Assembly: GCF_001308265.1 (NCBI RefSeq)
Contig: NZ_CP012023.1
Coordinates: 372,001 to 436,000 of the forward strand
DNA length: 64,000 nt
From: Celeribacter marinus
GTDB lineage: Bacteria; Pseudomonadota; Alphaproteobacteria; Rhodobacterales; Rhodobacteraceae
Direction of reading: 5' to 3'
Both the position numbers and the translations under genes were made by a program. Shown here in pieces: positions 11,257 through 19,252 of the stretch (its first letter is position 1; every line of letters begins with the position of its first letter). Under the pieces are notes generated by a model. That model was not told the origin of the DNA. It made no database searches and worked only from the letters and a program-made list of their open reading frames with translations.

Positions 11257-12981
11257 CTACCGCCCGACACGCCAATCAAACGGGCCAAGTTCGCCCTGTG
11301 GATGCGGTGTGAGATTGGCGATGATCGTGACCTCTCCCACACATAGCTCGGCCCTGCCATTGGTGATCTGTGCGCGTTTCACAGGTTGCCCCGCAAGAGA
11401 CGCCAATACGCGCAGGGCGTTCACAATGGGCCACATCTCGGACATGCCTCGCGGCCCGAACACCGCCGCAGGCGTCCACACACAGATATTTGCAGGAGCG
11501 AGAGCTGTGGCAAGGCCAATCACGTAAGCTGCACCAAATGCCCCGCGATGACGCGGGTCATCGTCCGTCATGCAAATGCGCGCTCCATCAGGGTTTGCGA
11601 TCGTACGATTGCCGTATGGGTTCTGGCGCATCGCAATCGTCGCAGGCCCAATCCGGTAGGGCAAATCGCCAAAGATTGCGCGTGCGGACCGTGTGATATG
11701 CGCGATTGCCTCTAACGTCTCCATCACGGACACATCATCAGCCGCATGCACAATCGGGCACAACCCGTGGCTCACAAACCCCAATGTGTCTATCGGGGGT
11801 CGCTTGCGATTTAATTCAGGGAAAAAGCTGACCATACCGCCCCCACGGATCACATCAGGAAAGGTCTGTGCGGCAGCATTGTGAATATCGGTGAGCGGCG
11901 GGCAGTCAGGCCAATCCGAGCCTGGCGGTGTGGATTGGCGATCCACGGATGGACAAACGAGGATGCTATCAGGCGTAAATCGCGCCGCCTGCATGCGCGC
12001 AGCGATTTCAGCCAGTTCTGTGGCGGGCGCCCCCGTGCAAGATAGGATAAGTTCTAGATCAAAGAGGATATCTGGCAACGCGGCCTGCACGGCCGCGAAT
12101 GCTTGAAATTGCCAATCCAGACGCCCGATGTCCATATCAACGTGACAGAGCAACCGTTGTGGATTGACGGTGGCCACAGTACCGTGTGCCCCAGCCAACT
12201 TGACCGCCTCGTCAGGGGTTAAAACCAGAGCCATATCGGGAAAATTGGCCGGTCTGGCGGCCACAGGTGGGGTTGGCGGGCGGGCGCAAATCGCATCCCC
12301 GGGCGTCAATACGACCGATTGCGCCAACGTATCCGCGTCATTCAACACATAGGGCCACGGTTCGGCCAAAGGCCGATTATAGGTTTTGAACGAGGCGTCG
12401 CCCCATTGCCGCTGATCTTCCATTTCAAATGTGTCGCCCGAAAACTGGCACGTCACACTATGATCGCCCACGTTATGAGACAGCGATGTGATGTCCATAA
12501 ACGGCTGCCACGGATCGATCAAAAGGGGGAACTGCGACGCCTCAACGGTTCCATCACTATGGCCGACCAGAACCGCCTGCCCCGCGACCCCCTCAATGGG
12601 ATGCAACACGGTAAAGCCCGCACGATTGGTCTCAAACGCGCCGCTCGAGGTGGCACGCGCCGACATCGACAAGGCATCGGGTGTCGCATCAATGATAACA
12701 TCGACGACAAGGCGTGCCTCGCCGCTATCAAAGGTCAGCCTATATGAGATGTGCAAGTGATCGTCGCCTCGCGTATCAACCTCGCTCTCAAGGCGCGGTG
12801 ACAACGTGCCCCAATCACGATCACGGACCAGAAACGCGATGCTCCGGATGGCCTCAACGCCCTTAAAGTTCACATGGCGCAACGTGCCGCCATCTATTGT
12901 GAACGACCACGGCCCCACGACCCGCGATGTCGCCGCAGGCACGCGGTGCTGCGTGCCGTAAAGGTCTTTATAGTCGCTCAC
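11257..12981 (-). CDS. apnL: Probable D-apionate lactonase
   Basis: 574 aa. The protein resembles what I recall of ApnL, which hydrolyses D-apionolactone to D-apionate in D-apiose breakdown. Matching stretches are GTLRHVNFKGVEAIRSI with VRDRDWGTLSP near the N-terminus, then TNRAGFTVLHPIEGVAGQ and DTFEMEDQRQWGDASFKTY, all characteristic of that family. The C-terminal half looks like a TIM-barrel/glycosidase-like scaffold. There is no signal peptide. Its start overlaps the stop of the upstream dehydrogenase gene by 4 bp (12978-12981), so the two are translationally coupled, which fits dehydrogenase-then-lactonase chemistry. The recognition is from memory of the family, not from a search. A lactonase for another sugar lactone is the alternative. 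Confidence 0.65.
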   Translation of the reverse strand: MSDYKDLYGTQHRVPAATSRVVGPWSFTIDGGTLRHVNFKGVEAIRSIAFLVRDRDWGTLSPRLESEVDTRGDDHLHISYRLTFDSGEARLVVDVIIDATPDALSMSARATSSGAFETNRAGFTVLHPIEGVAGQAVLVGHSDGTVEASQFPLLIDPWQPFMDITSLSHNVGDHSVTCQFSGDTFEMEDQRQWGDASFKTYNRPLAEPWPYVLNDADTLAQSVVLTPGDAICARPPTPPVAARPANFPDMALVLTPDEAVKLAGAHGTVATVNPQRLLCHVDMDIGRLDWQFQAFAAVQAALPDILFDLELILSCTGAPATELAEIAARMQAARFTPDSILVCPSVDRQSTPPGSDWPDCPPLTDIHNAAAQTFPDVIRGGGMVSFFPELNRKRPPIDTLGFVSHGLCPIVHAADDVSVMETLEAIAHITRSARAIFGDLPYRIGPATIAMRQNPYGNRTIANPDGARICMTDDDPRHRGAFGAAYVIGLATALAPANICVWTPAAVFGPRGMSEMWPIVNALRVLASLAGQPVKRAQITNGRAELCVGEVTIIANLTPHPQGELGPFDWRVGR

Positions 12982-13991
12982 AGCGCGCGCGGCGAGACAG
13001 TCCGCCCTTCTGCTGCCGAGAGATAGGCGGCCTCAACCAGTGCAAGTGTCTGCAAGTTGTCCGCGCCAGATGTCTGTGGTGTTCGCCCGCTTGCGACACA
13101 ATCGACAAAATGCTGCTGAATCGCCAATACGCTTTCCTGAATGTTGTGCCACGGCGTTTGCGCCCACGACAAAACGGGCGGCGAGACATCGCGCACCACG
13201 GTTTGCGCGCCACTTATCGTCAGCTTATACCCTGCATCCAGACGCAGCGTGCCGTCCGTTCCGTCAATTTCAAGCAGGGTTTGTGGGAACGTCTCGGGGG
13301 AACGGCGCGTTGCATAGGAACAATCGACCACACTTGTGGCGCCGTGATGCGTGAGCAGCATAGTGGCGACATCTTCGCCCTTTATGTTGGGATTTACCCG
13401 TTGCGTGGTGGCGGACATCTGGCTGACATCCCCCAAAAACGCGCGCGCAATGTCGAGGATATGAATGCCGAGATCTTCGATGATAAACCGCGCCCCTTCG
13501 GCCAGATAGGGTTGGCCGGAAAACACATCATAACCAGACCTGAAACTGAACCGTCCAAAGAACGGATCCCCGATCGCACCGGATTTCACGGCCTTTAGGG
13601 CCGCCTGAATAGGCGACTGCCAGCGAAAGTTTTCGTGCACCATGAGCGTCTTATTCGCGCTGTGGGCGGCGGCGACCATCGCGCGTGCATCGGGGAGGTT
13701 TTGTGCAAATGGCTTTTGACAAATGATGTGCACACCCGCATCAGTTGCCATTTTGACCAAGGGCAAATGGGACGGTGCAGTGGTCGCGATATCGACAAAA
13801 TCGAAACCGCCCGCCGCAAACATGTCTGCGGCATCGGCATATGTCCTCTCAATGCCAAAATCACCCGCACTTTGCCCCAATCGCTCTGCGTTTTGGTCAC
13901 ACAGCGCAACGATGTCGACCCCGTCTATATCTCGCCATGCGTGAAGTTGATTTTGCGCGAAAAACCCGCAGCCGATCAATGCACCCTTCAT
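12978..13991 (-). CDS. apsD: Gfo/Idh/MocA sugar dehydrogenase, probable D-apiose dehydrogenase
   Basis: 337 aa NAD(P)-dependent oxidoreductase of the Gfo/Idh/MocA family. The Rossmann fold opens with ALIGCGFFAQNQLHAW. The family's catalytic lysine motif is in ICQKPFA, and VHENFRWQSP follows. The opening and the HENFRWQSP segment match my recollection of D-apiose dehydrogenase (ApsD), which oxidises D-apiose to D-apionolactone, and the lactonase-like gene just downstream supports this. The family is broad, so substrate assignment depends mainly on the pairing. A palindrome (14157-14173) about 170 bp upstream also occurs before the TRAP transporter genes, implying shared control by the neighbouring IclR-type regulator. 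Confidence 0.65.
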   Translation of the reverse strand: MKGALIGCGFFAQNQLHAWRDIDGVDIVALCDQNAERLGQSAGDFGIERTYADAADMFAAGGFDFVDIATTAPSHLPLVKMATDAGVHIICQKPFAQNLPDARAMVAAAHSANKTLMVHENFRWQSPIQAALKAVKSGAIGDPFFGRFSFRSGYDVFSGQPYLAEGARFIIEDLGIHILDIARAFLGDVSQMSATTQRVNPNIKGEDVATMLLTHHGATSVVDCSYATRRSPETFPQTLLEIDGTDGTLRLDAGYKLTISGAQTVVRDVSPPVLSWAQTPWHNIQESVLAIQQHFVDCVASGRTPQTSGADNLQTLALVEAAYLSAAEGRTVSPRAL

Positions 13992-14156
13992 GCCATCCCC
14001 CTATTGGTCTGTTGCCGCTCACGGCTGAGCGACGGGATGCACCTGAACCTTTGACGGGGCTTGATCCATCCCCACGATCATTTGAGCAGCGCCCAAAACA
14101 AATCTTATGGGGGGCGACTGCTCGTCATTGGCTTACACTAGACCAGATGACGAACT

Positions 14157-14173
14157 ATTCCACAATGTGGAAA
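14157..14173. promoter_or_regulatory. Candidate IclR-family operator upstream of apsD-apnL
   Basis: The sequence ATTCCACAATGTGGAAA holds the perfect inverted repeat TTCCAC-AAT-GTGGAA. Almost the same 17-mer lies at 22596-22612 before the TRAP operon (15 of 17 positions identical), and a weaker relative lies at 14960-14976. IclR-family regulators bind palindromes of about this size. Confidence 0.6.
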
Positions 14174-14182
14174 ATGAGCACT

Positions 14183-14953
14183 TTATGCAGCTCCAGATAG
14201 CGTGTCTGTTAATGACTGAGCCATTCCTTTTATCCGAACACCCACCTCGTTGATCCGCTCACCGGACAGACGCGAGGACAAGGCCGAAACAGATATGGCA
14301 CACACGGCATCCCCCGCCCGAGACAAAACAACACCCGCCACACAGCGCAAACCGGACGCGTGCTCCTCGTCATCAACCGCATACCCGACCTCGCGGATGT
14401 GGCGAATTTCGGTCATCAGCGTTTCGAGATTGCGGTGCGAGCGCGGCGTCATCGGATGAAACCCTGCCTGCAACGCAAACCGTTCAATTTGACCATCGCA
14501 CCATGTCGCAAGAATGGCTTTTCCCATCCCTGAGCAAAAGGCCGGAACACGCCCGCCCGTTGGGGATATTGCACGTACAATCTCACGGCTTTCCACTTGA
14601 GAAATCGTAACAATTTGCTCACCATCCAGAATGCCGAGGTTCGCGGTTTCGCGGGTTTCATCGCGCAGTTTGCGCAGGTACGGCAACGCAGGTGTGACGA
14701 AATTGTATTTTTGCACATAGGCCGATCCGACCGAATACGCCGCGCGACCGACATGCCAAAGGGTGCGTTCGGGATCAAAGTAGGCGAAATTTTCATCCTC
14801 GAGCGTTGTCAAAAGCCGGTGCGCCGTGGACACCGCAAGCTCGGATTCCTTTGCAAGGTCGCTCACGCGCCGCCCCTCGTCAGACGCGGCCAACAGCTTG
14901 AGCAGCGTCATGGCGCGCTGAACAGATTGCACATTTCCGATTTTCTGCTTCAT
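14183..14953 (-). CDS. IclR-family transcriptional regulator
   Basis: 256 aa. The N-terminal winged helix-turn-helix (VSDLAKESELAVSTAHRLLTTLEDE) is followed by the IclR effector domain (PALPYLRKLRDETRETANLGILDG, AFCSGMGKAILA, GYAVDDEEHASGLRCVAGVV). It is divergent from malate synthase and lies between that gene and the apsD-apnL pair. Palindromic sites flank it and recur before the TRAP genes, so it is the obvious local regulator. The effector is unknown; a sugar acid or glyoxylate-type intermediate would fit the neighbours. ATG at 14953 has GGA about 8 bp upstream. Confidence 0.9.
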   Translation of the reverse strand: MKQKIGNVQSVQRAMTLLKLLAASDEGRRVSDLAKESELAVSTAHRLLTTLEDENFAYFDPERTLWHVGRAAYSVGSAYVQKYNFVTPALPYLRKLRDETRETANLGILDGEQIVTISQVESREIVRAISPTGGRVPAFCSGMGKAILATWCDGQIERFALQAGFHPMTPRSHRNLETLMTEIRHIREVGYAVDDEEHASGLRCVAGVVLSRAGDAVCAISVSALSSRLSGERINEVGVRIKGMAQSLTDTLSGAA

Positions 14954-14959
14954 TCACAT

Positions 14960-14986
14960 TTTCCGCATCGTGAAAATTATTTTCAC
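14960..14986. promoter_or_regulatory. Overlapping palindromes between iclR and glcB
   Basis: Two inverted repeats share this 77-bp divergent promoter region. TTTCCGCATCGTGAAAA (14960-14976) matches 12 of 17 positions of the operator at 22596. GTGAAAATTATTTTCAC (14970-14986) is a perfect 7-3-7 palindrome. They are well placed to control both the regulator gene and malate synthase. Confidence 0.5.
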
Positions 14987-15042
14987 ACTGATTAACATCT
15001 TCCCCTGCCTCGGTCTACAAATTAAAAAAAATGGAGTTCGCT

Positions 15043-17175
15043 ATGTCATATGTAAAAAGATCCGAAATCGATGTTTCTGCCGATCTGGCGGCGCTCATTG
15101 AAAACGAAATCCTGCTCGGAATTGATGCCGATCACTTTTGGGATGGATATGTTGCGCTTCTCAAGGATCTGGTGCCAGAAAATCGCGCCCTTCTGGCGAA
15201 ACGTGATGAGCTGCAATCGCAGATCGATGCGTGGTATACCTCGCACAAAGGTCAGACCTTTGATGTTGAGGCCGCAAATTCGTACTTGCGTGAGATCGGC
15301 TATATTCAACCCGCACCGGCCCCCTTCGAGATCAACGTCGAGAACGTCGATCCGGAGATCGCAACTGTTGCGGGACCGCAGCTTGTTGTGCCTGTGATGA
15401 ATGCGCGATTTGCGTTGAACGCGGCCAATGCGCGTTGGGGATCGCTCTATGATGCGCTCTATGGCACAGATGCGATTGAGGGCGCTCCATCAGGCAAAGG
15501 CTATGATGCGGCACGTGGCGCACAGGTCGTGGCATGGGCGCGCGCCCATCTGGATCAGGTTGCTCCATTGGCAAACGGATCGTGGGCGGATGTTCAGGCC
15601 GTAGAGGCTGGTGAAACTTTGTCGATCACCCTTGGTGATGGCGCAACCACACTGGCCAATGCGGATCACTATGCAGGCTACCGTGACAACGGCGATGTCA
15701 TGTTGCGCGTCAACGGCCTTCTCATCGAGATCAAAATCAACCGCGACAGCGCAATTGGCGCAACGGACCCCGCGGGCATTTCCGATATCCGTTTGGAAAG
15801 TGCTCTTACGGCTATTCAGGACTGCGAAGATTCCGTGGCTGCGGTCGATGCCGAAGACAAATGTGTGGTCTACGCCAACTGGCTCGGCCTGATGAAAGGC
15901 ACTCTGCAAGAGAGCTTCAATAAGGGCGGCAAGGTCATGACGCGTCGTTTGAACGACGATGTGACCTACACAGCCCCCGATGGCGCGGGCGTCACTCATC
16001 CTGGTCGCGCGTTGGTGCTGGTGCGCAACGTGGGTCACCTGATGACCAACAATGCAATTATGTGGAACGGCGAAGAAACCCCCGAAGGCATCATGGACGC
16101 GGTGATCACCGTGGCCTGTGCCATGCATGACCTGACCAAAACGGACGGCCTGCGCAACTCGCGTGCAGGGTCGGTCTATGTCGTAAAGCCGAAAATGCAC
16201 GGACCCGAAGAGGTGGCCTTTGCCAACACGCTCTACGGTCGCGTCGAAGATATGCTTGGCCTGCCCCGCAACACGGTCAAACTGGGGATCATGGACGAAG
16301 AACGCCGGACCTCGGCCAACCTTGCGGCCTGTATCAATGCCGTTAAAACCCGCTGCGTGTTTATCAACACAGGCTTCCTTGATCGGACCGGCGATGAAAT
16401 CCACACCATGATGCAGGCGGGTCCGGTCATTCCACGTGGCGAGATGGCACAAAGTGCATGGCTCGGCGCCTATGAAAACGGCAATGTCGACACCGGTCTG
16501 GCCGCAGGCTTCACCGGTCAGGCACAAATCGGCAAAGGCATGTGGGCGCGCCCCGATGATATGGCGGACATGCTACAGGCCAAGATCGGCCACCCGAAAG
16601 CCGGTGCAAATACCGCGTGGGTGCCCTCGCCTACGGCTGCCACGCTGCACGCCACACATTACCACCACGTGAATGTGACGGATGTTCAAAATGATCTGCG
16701 CGCGCGGCCCCATGCTTCGCTCGACGCCCTTTTGACACCGCCAGTGATGATCGGGCGCAATGTGTCCGACGAGGAAGTGACACGCGAATTGGAAAACGCC
16801 TGTCAATCTATTCTCGGATATGTGGTGCGTTGGGTTGATCAAGGTATCGGTTGCTCGAAAGTGCCCGATATCGACGATGTGGCCCTCATGGAAGACCGCG
16901 CCACGCTGCGGATTTCCGCACAATATCTCGCAAACTGGGTCGAGCACGGCATTTGCACAAAAGACCAAGTCGAGGCTGCGTTCCGCCGCATGGCCCCAAA
17001 GGTTGATGCGCAAAATGCGGGTGATGCGGCGTATAGTCCGATGGCTCCGGCATTCGATGGTGCGGCGTTCAACGCGGCCCGCGCATTGGTTATTGAGGGG
17101 ATTGCACAACCCTCGGGCTACACCGAACCGCTTCTTTACAAAGCGCGTTTGAGTGTGAAGCAAGCCGCGAAATAA
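15043..17175 (+). CDS. glcB: Malate synthase G
   Basis: 710 aa, the usual length for the monomeric G form that condenses glyoxylate with acetyl-CoA to malate. Segments of the TIM-barrel active site are visible: LEIKINRDSAIG, TAIQDCEDSVAAVDAEDK, YVVKPKMHGPEEVAFA, LGIMDEERRTSANL, and the MEDRATLRIS stretch that holds the general-base aspartate (about Asp618). The ATG at 15043 is chosen because GGAG lies 8 nt before it; the in-frame ATG at 15031 overlaps that Shine-Dalgarno. It is divergent from the IclR gene and followed 26 bp later by a GlcG-like gene. That context points to regulated use of glyoxylate produced by the local pathway rather than a general glyoxylate shunt. Confidence 0.96.
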   Translation: MSYVKRSEIDVSADLAALIENEILLGIDADHFWDGYVALLKDLVPENRALLAKRDELQSQIDAWYTSHKGQTFDVEAANSYLREIGYIQPAPAPFEINVENVDPEIATVAGPQLVVPVMNARFALNAANARWGSLYDALYGTDAIEGAPSGKGYDAARGAQVVAWARAHLDQVAPLANGSWADVQAVEAGETLSITLGDGATTLANADHYAGYRDNGDVMLRVNGLLIEIKINRDSAIGATDPAGISDIRLESALTAIQDCEDSVAAVDAEDKCVVYANWLGLMKGTLQESFNKGGKVMTRRLNDDVTYTAPDGAGVTHPGRALVLVRNVGHLMTNNAIMWNGEETPEGIMDAVITVACAMHDLTKTDGLRNSRAGSVYVVKPKMHGPEEVAFANTLYGRVEDMLGLPRNTVKLGIMDEERRTSANLAACINAVKTRCVFINTGFLDRTGDEIHTMMQAGPVIPRGEMAQSAWLGAYENGNVDTGLAAGFTGQAQIGKGMWARPDDMADMLQAKIGHPKAGANTAWVPSPTAATLHATHYHHVNVTDVQNDLRARPHASLDALLTPPVMIGRNVSDEEVTRELENACQSILGYVVRWVDQGIGCSKVPDIDDVALMEDRATLRISAQYLANWVEHGICTKDQVEAAFRRMAPKVDAQNAGDAAYSPMAPAFDGAAFNAARALVIEGIAQPSGYTEPLLYKARLSVKQAAK

Positions 17176-17201
17176 ACCATGTTCAGGCCGGAGACATACA
17201 C

Positions 17202-17624
17202 ATGCAACTAATCAAACGACTGGATTTAAACGATGCGCGCCTCCTCTTGGAGGGGGCACGCGCCAAGGCAGACGAGATCAACGTGCCGATGTGCATCGCG
17301 ATCACCGATGAGGGCGGCAATCTGATTGCATTCGAGCGTATGGACGGTGGCAAGGTGACCTCAATCACCATCGCAATCGACAAAAGCTTTACGGCCTCTG
17401 CGGCGAAAAAGGCGACCCATGACTACGGCGCGATCAGCCAACCGGGAGGGCCAACATACGGCATAGACTCCGCGATTGGTGGACGCTTGATGGTCGTCGG
17501 TGGCGGTCTTCCCGTGAGTGTCGACGGTGATGTTGTGGGTGGCATTGGCGTGTCATCTGGCACACCTGCACAGGACCGTGAGGTCGCTCAAGCGGGCATA
17601 GATCACTTTATCGCAACGCTTTAA
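17202..17624 (+). CDS. GlcG/HbpS-like protein (DUF336)
   Basis: 140 aa, single domain of the GlcG/HbpS (DUF336) fold. Hallmarks are MCIAITDEGGNLIAFERMDG, DKSFTASAAK and GGLPVSVDGDVVGGIGVSSG. Members turn up beside glycolate, propanediol and other catabolic genes; some bind haem or small ligands, but no general function is settled. It follows malate synthase on the same strand and ends at a strong terminator, so the two form an operon. Confidence 0.85.
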   Translation: MQLIKRLDLNDARLLLEGARAKADEINVPMCIAITDEGGNLIAFERMDGGKVTSITIAIDKSFTASAAKKATHDYGAISQPGGPTYGIDSAIGGRLMVVGGGLPVSVDGDVVGGIGVSSGTPAQDREVAQAGIDHFIATL

Positions 17625-17643
17625 GTCACACACACAAAACACA

Positions 17644-17680
17644 AAAAAGCGGGCGGTTTATTGCAAACCGCCCGCTTTTT
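17644..17680 (+). terminator. Intrinsic terminator of glcB operon
   Basis: 16-bp perfect stem (AAAAAGCGGGCGGTTT / AAACCGCCCGCTTTTT) with a 5-nt loop and a T-run. It starts 20 bp after the stop of the GlcG-like gene. The symmetrical A/T flanks let it work on both strands, and the minus-strand small gene also ends nearby. Confidence 0.92.
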
Positions 17681-17717
17681 CTATGTCTATAGCGCCGTGG
17701 CGCATAGGTTTTGGATC

Positions 17718-17888
17718 TTAGGACTTGTCGGTCTTTTTGGCAAAACAGCTTGTATACAGATCCCAACACCCAAGCCCTGACGCGACGAGAATGACCACAG
17801 TCAGGTCAAGACGCGGGACGTGGATCACAAGGATCGCCAAAAAGGCGAACAGCACCAAAAATGCAAAAACGGCTATCAGTTTGTTCAT
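17718..17888 (-). CDS. Small two-helix membrane protein coupled to the amidase gene
   Basis: 56 aa starting MNKLIAVFAF, with two hydrophobic helices (LIAVFAFLVLFAFLAILVI and LTVVILVASGLGCWDLYTSC) and a charged tail FAKKTDKS. Its ATG at 17888 overlaps the amidase stop as ATGA, so translation is coupled to the TRAP-amidase operon and it is probably real. I recognise no family. It could be a stabilising partner of the transporter or amidase, or a general small membrane protein. Confidence 0.6.
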   Translation of the reverse strand: MNKLIAVFAFLVLFAFLAILVIHVPRLDLTVVILVASGLGCWDLYTSCFAKKTDKS

Positions 17889-19252
17889 AGCTTTAGTTCC
17901 CTGTCTTCTATTGTTTCTAGATGTGAGGTGAGCCAACGTGCTGTGCGTAACAGACGGGCATCATCACCGCGTCTGCCAACCAGTTGCACACCCATCGGCA
18001 TTCCATTTTCCGCAACAAAAAGCGGTATCGTCACGACAGGCACACCCGCCAACGTCCAAAGGCCGTTGAAAATCGGACTTCCTGTATCGTCGAGCCCTTC
18101 GGGCGCTGGACCCAAAGCCGCCGGACAAATGATCGCGTCCGCGCGGTTGAAGATCGCCTCAAGCCCCGCATTTAGCACATCGCGCCAATCGAGCGCAGAG
18201 ATGTAATCGCGTGCCATCACATCTTTGCCGTGATCAATCGCAGCGCAAAGTTTTTCGGACAACTGATCCCTGCCTCGGGCTTCGAAATGGTAGTAGCATT
18301 TCGCCATCTCGGCAAAGTTGATCAGCTCGCGCGTTTGTGCGGCCTGACCTAACTCTGGCAAAGGTGCGTCAAAACATTTGTCATCCAAAATGGCGACAAG
18401 CTCTTCGATCGCGTCAATCATTTGCGGGTCCGCCTGATCCCAACCGGGGATACGACCTAACGCAAAATCAGGCAGAACCGGCGGCTTAGACGCTGCAACG
18501 TCGAGCATCCGTGGCATAGGCACCGCAGATGTCGCGGTGTCTAGCGGATCGTAGCCCGTCAACACATCGCTCAATAGAGCGCAATCCTCAATAGAGCGGG
18601 CAAAAACGCCGACCGTATCGAGATGTGGAGACTGGGACAAAATACCTGTGCGCGGGATCAAGCCAAAGCTGGGTTTGAAGCCGACGACACCGCAAAAGGA
18701 TGCGGGCCGAATGACAGAGCCACCGGTTTGCGTCCCAACGGCAAAGGGCACCATACCCGCCGCGACAGCCGCAGCGGACCCTTGGGATGACCCACCCGGA
18801 GTATGATCGGGATTATGGGGATTGCGGGTCTTTCCGGCGTGCATGAATGCACCCTCGGTCGTGACGGTTTTCCCCAAGATGATCGCACCTGCCGCGCGCA
18901 GCCGTGCAACAATCCATGCATCCTCGGTAGGGACACGTCCCGCATCGATGGGCGTTCCGTTCTCGGTCGGAATGCCTTTCGTGTCGATGATATCTTTTAG
19001 ACCAACAGGCAACCCATGCAGCGGGCCAAGGGGCCGCCCCGCTTTACGCCATTGATCCAAACGCTGGGCCTGTTGGAGTGCGTGATCTCCGTCAAGCCAC
19101 GCCCAAGCGCCAATTTGTTCCTCGTGTTCGCCAATCCGCTCGAGGCACGCCTCAACCAGTTCGACCGCACTCAGTGCGCCGGATGCGAGGCGGTCGCGCA
19201 ATGCGACCGCCCCCAATCCAAGTATCGCCTGACGATTAACGCTGTGGGCCAT
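17885..19252 (-). CDS. Amidase signature family hydrolase
   Basis: 455 aa. The amidase-signature triad is intact, numbered from the ATG at 19252: Lys86 in VGLKDIID, Ser155 in PGGSSQGSA and nucleophile Ser179 in QTGGSVIRP. The 69- and 24-residue spacings are typical of the family. Members hydrolyse amides of many kinds (indoleacetamide, biuret, allophanate, aryl amides); nothing here fixes the substrate. An in-frame ATG at 19261 is possible, but 19252 has GGA 8 bp upstream. The gene starts inside the end of the TRAP large-subunit gene and so belongs to that operon. This suggests the transported compound is an amide, or is released from one. Confidence 0.9.
   Translation of the reverse strand: MAHSVNRQAILGLGAVALRDRLASGALSAVELVEACLERIGEHEEQIGAWAWLDGDHALQQAQRLDQWRKAGRPLGPLHGLPVGLKDIIDTKGIPTENGTPIDAGRVPTEDAWIVARLRAAGAIILGKTVTTEGAFMHAGKTRNPHNPDHTPGGSSQGSAAAVAAGMVPFAVGTQTGGSVIRPASFCGVVGFKPSFGLIPRTGILSQSPHLDTVGVFARSIEDCALLSDVLTGYDPLDTATSAVPMPRMLDVAASKPPVLPDFALGRIPGWDQADPQMIDAIEELVAILDDKCFDAPLPELGQAAQTRELINFAEMAKCYYHFEARGRDQLSEKLCAAIDHGKDVMARDYISALDWRDVLNAGLEAIFNRADAIICPAALGPAPEGLDDTGSPIFNGLWTLAGVPVVTIPLFVAENGMPMGVQLVGRRGDDARLLRTARWLTSHLETIEDRELKL

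Noticed and set aside
12927..13598. 223-codon frame antisense to the sugar dehydrogenase
   Set aside because: Composition and position are those of a shadow frame.
15490..16527. 345-codon open frame antisense to malate synthase
   Set aside because: Lies wholly opposite an unmistakable gene, has no ribosome site or family features, and is explained by high-G+C codon structure.
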